From the NCBI GenBank assembly GCA_002148405.1, contig MUGG01000054.1, forward strand, positions 1 through 32,754: 32,754 nucleotides of DNA. Direction: 5' to 3'. Below the pieces are notes generated by a model that was not told where the DNA came from, did not search any database, and worked only from the letters and a program-made list of their open reading frames with translations. The stretch's first letter is position 1; every line of letters starts with the position of its first letter. The stretch is from Alkalinema sp. CACIAM 70d. Its GTDB lineage: Bacteria > Cyanobacteriota > Cyanobacteriia > Leptolyngbyales > Leptolyngbyaceae. Made by a program: the position numbers and the translations under genes. Shown piece after piece: positions 28,170-32,754 of the stretch.

Positions 28170-29750
28170 TTACTCACGGATTGACCATAGTTGCAGCCGA
28201 TTCTTGTCCATCTGATAGCCCGTTACCAGTAAGCGATCGCGGAACGGGAGGATCCGGGGACTGGGACGACCGGCGATGGCGGGTGCTAAATCCAAAATTG
28301 CTTCTGTGCCGCGATCGCTGCCGTCTGTGCGCCAGAGTTGAGTTTTGTCTGCGGTGTGGGCGATGAAATACAGCCGATCGCGAAAGGCCGTTAATCGGCT
28401 GGGGTCGGATGAGTTGGCAACCTGAGTGGGCGGTGGACAATTCCCCCGTTGGCCCAAGGGCGGTGGCGCACAGGGCGCAGCTAGTAAGGTTTTCCCCGGA
28501 GCCAGATCCTTGATTTGCCGGGTTCCCTTCACAGTGCCATCGCTGATCCAAGGTTCGACTCCATCGGGGCCAGCCGCACTGAAGAACACCCGATCGCCCA
28601 CCGCAGTGAGGTGGTTAATGTTCCATAAATCTTGGCCCGTTAGTCGCACTGTGCCGGATTCCGTACCATCGCTCACCCAAAGATAAGCTTTGCCATCCCC
28701 CGCGATCGTGCTAAAAAACAGACGATTCTTGACAACCCCAAAATTGCGTTCTGCCCGAAAGCTAGGCCGATTCGTCAAACGTTTCACCCGACGAGTTTGG
28801 TTGGGCTGACCTTCTGTGACCCAAAGTTCTTCCCCTTGGGGGCCATTGGCAACCCAGAAAAATTGTTGTTTGATCCCCGTGAGCAATCTTGGGGCAGAAT
28901 GTCCCGGCCCCGGCAGAACGTCTTTGATCAGTTGGGTGCCTGCGATCGTGCCATCGCTCGTCCACAGTTCCCAACCCTGCTGGGGGGTTTCCGCTTGGAA
29001 GTAAATGCGATTTTGCCAAACGGTGAAGGGTTCTGCGGCAGGATTCAGTGATTTCAGGGCGATCGTGCCTTTAGAAGTGCCGTCTGTGCGCCAGAGTTGC
29101 TGGGTTCCCTGGGCGTTCGCTGCTGCGAAGAAAGTCTGGGCACCCGCCACGGTAAAGAGTTGGGGAGGAAACCCAACGGCGCTACTCGGAAAGCGGTAAA
29201 AGCGTTGCGGAGTGGGTTGTTGGGCGGTACTTTGCCACAGTTCTGCGCCTTGGTTGGTGGCGATCGCAAAGAGCAGGCGAGGGGAGGGTTGGCTCACTGC
29301 CAGAATGGTGTTCGGCGGTTGGATGCGTTTGAGGGTGGAATTGAGGGCGGCGATCGGTTGCGTTGTTTGCCCATTGCTCTGCCACCAGGGTTGCGCAGAA
29401 TCATCAACTTGGAACCAAACGCTAGACCCCATTGGCCAGAAGGCGATCGGATTGCCCGATCGGGGGCCTTGAGTGGTGCGACCGGGTAAAGTGTCCTTTA
29501 GCAATCGCGTTCCCGTTGGAGTTCCATCACTTGTCCAGGGTTCCCGTCCGCTGCGGCCATCATCGGCGGTAAACCAGAGTCGCTGATCCTGCACGATCGC
29601 GGGGTCGAGTAAATCCACAAAACGATCCGCAGGAAATTCTTTGAGAAGCTGGGGTGGGGGCGAACTGGCTGCGCTGGCATTGGGTAAAGCCAACGGGCAT
29701 AGGCAACTCACGCTCAGGATTAAGGAGTACAGGGGGCGGGGAGGTGTCAT
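28170..29750 (-). CDS. Exported ELWxxDGT-repeat protein
   Basis: The 526-residue protein starts with a signal peptide (LYSLILSVSCLCPLALPNASA, cleavage near residue 28). Almost all of the rest consists of repeats of the ELWxxDGTxxGT type: REPWTSDGTPTGT, QLWRTDGTSKGT, ELWTSDGTIAGT, ELWVTEGQ, YLWVSDGTESGT, EPWISDGTVKGT and QLWRTDGSDRGT are the clearest, with diverged copies between them. Each unit is about 45-50 residues with several strands, so a beta-propeller or similar fold is likely. The family is known by the repeat; the function is unknown. It is predicted to lie in the periplasm or outside the cell. No good ribosome-binding site precedes the ATG. It is convergent with comM, 82 bp apart. 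Confidence 0.9.
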   Translation of the reverse strand: MTPPRPLYSLILSVSCLCPLALPNASAASSPPPQLLKEFPADRFVDLLDPAIVQDQRLWFTADDGRSGREPWTSDGTPTGTRLLKDTLPGRTTQGPRSGNPIAFWPMGSSVWFQVDDSAQPWWQSNGQTTQPIAALNSTLKRIQPPNTILAVSQPSPRLLFAIATNQGAELWQSTAQQPTPQRFYRFPSSAVGFPPQLFTVAGAQTFFAAANAQGTQQLWRTDGTSKGTIALKSLNPAAEPFTVWQNRIYFQAETPQQGWELWTSDGTIAGTQLIKDVLPGPGHSAPRLLTGIKQQFFWVANGPQGEELWVTEGQPNQTRRVKRLTNRPSFRAERNFGVVKNRLFFSTIAGDGKAYLWVSDGTESGTVRLTGQDLWNINHLTAVGDRVFFSAAGPDGVEPWISDGTVKGTRQIKDLAPGKTLLAAPCAPPPLGQRGNCPPPTQVANSSDPSRLTAFRDRLYFIAHTADKTQLWRTDGSDRGTEAILDLAPAIAGRPSPRILPFRDRLLVTGYQMDKNRLQLWSIRE

Positions 29751-29887
29751 AGGAAGTGGGAAAGCGTCTTAGGAAACTGTCAGGAGCGAACCTGTCTAGC
29801 TGTTCACTTTGATGATGAGTCAGGTGAGACCCATCTACCCCTCAGTTACAGGATTTGATACGAGAGATGGAGAACAATCCAATCATT

Positions 29888-29919
29888 TGAGGCACAGAAC
29901 TGATGAGGCATAGAACTGA
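29888..29919. repeat. 16-bp tandem duplication
   Basis: TGAGGCACAGAACTGA (29888-29903) is followed directly by TGAGGCATAGAACTGA (29904-29919), with one substitution. It lies in the 229-base gap between the ELWxxDGT gene and the cas3 stop. No other feature is visible in that gap. Confidence 0.85.
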
Positions 29920-29979
29920 TGAAACCCTACCGTCTCTGCATTGTTGTTTTATATTTGTTTAGGGCAGTTGGCTGAAGAG

Positions 29980-32070
29980 TTAGTCTGCATCATAATCCGT
30001 TGTAACGCCTAATCCTTCGGTATAGCTGCCACTCCAGAAAGCTAGGCCATTATCTTGTACAGTAATCAATCCTGCGGCTTTAGATTTTTTGTATTTACAG
30101 CTGTAAAGACCTACGCAATGTTGCTGCAATATTTTGTAATTACAAGCTGCAACAGCCCGATCGTACTCAGCAATCACGGCTGAATTTTGTGACCATAATC
30201 GAGGATCGACTAATACAGCTTGTGTGGGTGTAATCATTTGCCATTTTTCGGAGACTGTACGCCAGTTGAGATGCCCCAAATTGTGCAGGTAGTTATAATC
30301 CAATTTCGCATTGTCTGATAGCCAGCGGCTATATTGTTCTAAGACTGTGGATGAGTGCAAATCAGTGCCCAGTGCAAGCGCACGGCTGGTGGCGACACAA
30401 CGCGCCTCTGCTCCGGGTGGGGGGGTGTATTTTTGGGCAGTGCGAAAGACCGTAACGGTTGCTGTATCTTGACTGCCTTCCCGATTGATTCGTCCAGCAA
30501 ATTGTACGATCGAATCAATCCCAGTGTTCTCTCGATAACCTTGGTCACAATCTAACTGTACACCCGTTTCGATCGCTGATGTGGCGCAGACAATGACCTT
30601 TTGCCGGTTAGTAACCGTTGCCTTGATTTGTTGCAATACAACGCGGCGATGGGCAGGGGGCATATCGGCGGCATAGCGGTAAATGGTATAACCCTCTAAC
30701 TGCTGCATTACCTGATAACAGTCAGTACAGGCTGCAACGGTATTCGTCACAATCAATGTACTCGTTTTGCCCGATCGCTTAATTTCATCAGCCATGGCAT
30801 CCCATTCCCAAGGCTGAGTGCGGAACTCGTAGTTGACTCGGTGCAATTCTGGAGCACTAAAGTAGTAATCGTGATCTGACAAGCACTCCATTGGAGCGAT
30901 CTTTAATTTGGTGTAATCTGGCATGGTGGCAGTCGATAACACTATTGACACGCCATGGTCTTGGACTAACTGATTCAGTAACGCAATACAGGTTTCGACC
31001 AATTCGTTCGGTATCCCTTGGACTTCATCGATCACAATTACAGCATCTTTTAAGGCTGGCATTCGTTGTGCTGCGCTACCTGTATGGTTAAGTAATACAT
31101 TAAACAGTTGTACTAACGTTGTCGCAATTATTGGAGCATCCCACCATTGTCTAGCTGTGATAATCCGCTTGCTCTCCGTGGTATCGGTATCTATCAAGGT
31201 TGACCAATGACCAATCACATTTTGATTGCCTAATACTTCAGAATATTGATCGTAGGACTGCTCTAAAATTGCAGTCCAGGGGACACAATAAATAACTCGT
31301 TTTTTGCTGTATAGTGCTGCATGGTCTAGTGCCATCTGCATAACTGACCATGTTTTGCTAATTCCGCACGGCCCTCGCACGGATAGCCAACCGGGGTGGT
31401 GTTTTGCGCCTTCTCGACAGGCTTGATAAAATTCCCAGCGTTTCAAATTCAACCCACGATCGGGCTTGGGATATTTATTTTGATACCAATCATTTAAGCG
31501 TTTCGCTAGTGCTGAGATACTGTCATACTGTGGTGACTGCCATTGTGCGGCATCTTGGCGATCGGACAGGATTAATGCACCATACATCATCCGTAATCGC
31601 TGCGCGCGTTGGAGGGGTGTGCAGTTGAGCCATTGTCCCAAGGTACCTAAGTCTGCCTGCTGTAACTGCTGTTTTAAGGTTTGGGTATATGCCTGATCAA
31701 TCATCCATTGGTGGTCATCTAATTCGGTTTTCAGTTTCTCTTTGTGTTCACTAACGTCTGGCAATCCAGTGTGATGGGATGCTATGAGTATGGCTAAAGT
31801 TTCTGCCTTAGGCTGATGGCGTAATAATAGTAAACCGCCTTCTAGTGCATGGTGTGGCAGACGACCTATGATTTCCCCGTTATTGATGCGCTGCATTCCC
31901 TCGACCCATGTAGGACGATATTTACCGTAATCATGCAGCAAGCCCAATAATGCTCCCCACTTAGGTAATGGGGAGTATTTTGACATGCGATCGGAGACTC
32001 CAAGGCTGTGTGCTAGTAATGTTTGTCCGGGTCTTGCTAATGCTGTCATCTTGACAAATACTCCACTCAT
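29980..32070 (-). CDS. cas3: CRISPR-associated nuclease/helicase Cas3
   Basis: Cas3 is the effector that Cascade recruits to unwind and degrade target DNA in type I CRISPR systems. The 696-residue protein has both parts. The HD nuclease (about 10-190) has His21, His46-Asp47 in LLHDYGK, His73-His74 and His99-His100. The SF2 helicase has a P-loop GPCGISKT (233-240), DEVQ (348-351), STATMP (379-384) and QFAGRINREG (523-532) with the motif VI arginines. The P-loop is atypical, with Ser in place of the Gly before Lys239. An HD-helicase fusion rules out the usual type I-D layout, but I cannot assign a subtype. The start may be ATG 32070, with no good ribosome-binding site, or ATG 32049 (Met8), with GGAG 11 bases upstream. 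The degenerate CRISPR repeat begins 12 bp upstream. Confidence 0.94.
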   Translation of the reverse strand: MSGVFVKMTALARPGQTLLAHSLGVSDRMSKYSPLPKWGALLGLLHDYGKYRPTWVEGMQRINNGEIIGRLPHHALEGGLLLLRHQPKAETLAILIASHHTGLPDVSEHKEKLKTELDDHQWMIDQAYTQTLKQQLQQADLGTLGQWLNCTPLQRAQRLRMMYGALILSDRQDAAQWQSPQYDSISALAKRLNDWYQNKYPKPDRGLNLKRWEFYQACREGAKHHPGWLSVRGPCGISKTWSVMQMALDHAALYSKKRVIYCVPWTAILEQSYDQYSEVLGNQNVIGHWSTLIDTDTTESKRIITARQWWDAPIIATTLVQLFNVLLNHTGSAAQRMPALKDAVIVIDEVQGIPNELVETCIALLNQLVQDHGVSIVLSTATMPDYTKLKIAPMECLSDHDYYFSAPELHRVNYEFRTQPWEWDAMADEIKRSGKTSTLIVTNTVAACTDCYQVMQQLEGYTIYRYAADMPPAHRRVVLQQIKATVTNRQKVIVCATSAIETGVQLDCDQGYRENTGIDSIVQFAGRINREGSQDTATVTVFRTAQKYTPPPGAEARCVATSRALALGTDLHSSTVLEQYSRWLSDNAKLDYNYLHNLGHLNWRTVSEKWQMITPTQAVLVDPRLWSQNSAVIAEYDRAVAACNYKILQQHCVGLYSCKYKKSKAAGLITVQDNGLAFWSGSYTEGLGVTTDYDAD

Positions 32071-32082
32071 TTTGTCTATTGG

Positions 32083-32119
32083 CTTACGACATTCATCAGC
32101 CCCGAAGGGCCAATGTCAC
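32083..32119 (-). repeat. Degenerate terminal CRISPR repeat
   Basis: This copy differs from the consensus at plus-strand positions 6 (A to G), 9 (C to A) and 10 (C to T). All changes fall in the half that faces cas3, while the hairpin core and the spacer-facing end are intact. That is the pattern expected of the last repeat at the trailer end. Confidence 0.85.
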
Positions 32120-32754
32120 CTACTTGCTGCTGAAGTCCTTCGTTGGTGCCACCCGTCTTACAACCCTCATCAGCCCCGAAGGGCCAATGTCACCAATACC
32201 CGCTGGCTTCTTCCACTTTGCTCAGTGGCTTACAACCCTCATCAGCCCCGAAGGGCCAATGTCACGCTTCGCTGAGCCTTCCTGAGTTAATATCCTCAGC
32301 CTTACAACCCTCATCAGCCCCGAAGGGCCAATGTCACGGCAGTAAGATCGACGCCAGTGATGTCCCTAAACTTACAACCCTCATCAGCCCCGAAGGGCCA
32401 ATGTCACCAATCTCCAACGGCCCTGATACCACCACAGTATTCTTACAACCCTCATCAGCCCCGAAGGGGCAATGTCACGAAGATCCATCACCTGGAATCA
32501 ATCACGAAGATTGTGATTACTTACAACCCTCATCAGCCCCGAAGGGCCAATGTCACGTCATCATTGCATCAAAATAGTGGCATCCTAGTTATCTTACAAC
32601 CCTCATCAGCCCCGAAGGGCCAATGTCACGATACCTTCGAGCCGCATCCGTCGACGATGCTTCAAACTTACAACCCTCATCAGCCCCGAAGGGCCAATGT
32701 CACCATATTGTGCAGTCTCCAGTGTCATACGAAGAAGAGGCTTACAACCCTCAT
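32083..32754 (-). CRISPR. CRISPR array, at least 9 repeats, cut by window edge
   Basis: Repeats are 37 bp, reading on the plus strand from CTTACAAC through GCCCCGAAGGGC to AATGTCAC. They start at 32083, 32157, 32229, 32301, 32371, 32442, 32520, 32593 and 32667; a tenth begins at 32741 and is truncated. Nine spacers are 37, 35, 35, 33, 34, 41, 36, 37 and 37 bp. Repeats 2-5 and 7-9 are identical; repeat 6 has one substitution; repeat 1 has three (positions 6, 9 and 10), as in a trailer-end repeat. This favours transcription on the minus strand, leader beyond the right edge, toward cas3. The core GCCC-CGAA-GGGC can form a small stem-loop. On the inferred crRNA strand the repeat ends GTTGTAAG, not the common GAAAC. 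Confidence 0.98.

Noticed and set aside
32079..32577. Open frames on the plus strand across the array
   Set aside because: They translate the repeated CRISPR unit (recurring SAPKGQCH or ISPEGPMS) and are artefacts of the repeat having no stop in these frames.
32083..32754. Array belonging to a type V-K transposon system
   Set aside because: The repeat is 37 bp and its minus-strand end GGGTTGTAAG resembles the GGGTTGAAAG end I recall for such repeats, but no tns or cas12k gene is visible and a full Cas3 is adjacent. Worth keeping in mind only if such genes appear to the right.

Overview
The window is chromosomal DNA from a cyanobacterium. The octamer GCGATCGC (HIP1, typical of cyanobacterial genomes) recurs through most of it. 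The gene set also fits: an SLH/OprB-type outer-membrane porin, a group 2 sigma factor, a DUF2811 protein, a cyanobacterial-type metallophosphoesterase, LipA, ClpB and a PAS/GAF multi-sensor kinase. I cannot name the genus.

Layout. (1) 1-8.3 kb: a small PepSY-like membrane protein meets a large sensor histidine kinase tail to tail; then the disaggregase clpB and an SLH-domain porin, all three large genes on the minus strand. (2) 9.0-11.2 kb: rpiA, an SGNH hydrolase and a small DUF2811 protein. The gene-free stretch between the last two holds a dense cluster of DnaA boxes (TTTTCCACA type) beside AT-rich DNA and is a good candidate replication origin. (3) 11.7-17.8 kb: a RecB-like PD-(D/E)XK nuclease with an apparent Fe-S cysteine set, a metallophosphoesterase, an acidic hypothetical protein, cobyrinate a,c-diamide synthase (cobB/cbiA) and, divergent from it, a HerA-like ATPase. 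(4) 17.8-22 kb: two long gene-poor stretches (about 1.28 and 1.25 kb) around a group 2 sigma factor, then a secreted hypothetical protein with a very strong terminator. (5) 22.2-29.8 kb: a membrane-anchored hypothetical protein, lipA, a CheY-like response regulator with a coiled-coil tail, an HIT-recR pair, comM (yifB) and an ELWxxDGT-repeat exported protein. (6) 30.0-32.75 kb: a CRISPR-Cas locus cut by the right edge, consisting of one full-length cas3 (HD nuclease plus helicase) and at least nine repeats with nine spacers.

How the genes relate. Most are ordinary housekeeping genes in short units (HIT-recR; divergent cobB/herA-like; divergent lipA/response regulator). The most unusual part is the CRISPR locus. 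The array ends 12 bp upstream of the annotated cas3 start, on the strand that would read array then cas3, and the cas3-proximal repeat is degenerate, as at a trailer end. The repeat lacks the common GAAAC end, the Cas3 P-loop is altered (GPCGISKT), and no Cascade or adaptation gene is visible. The leader and any other cas genes must lie beyond the right edge or elsewhere. Many genes have an in-frame TTG or GTG further upstream; I chose starts by ribosome-binding site and by where the conserved domain or signal peptide begins.
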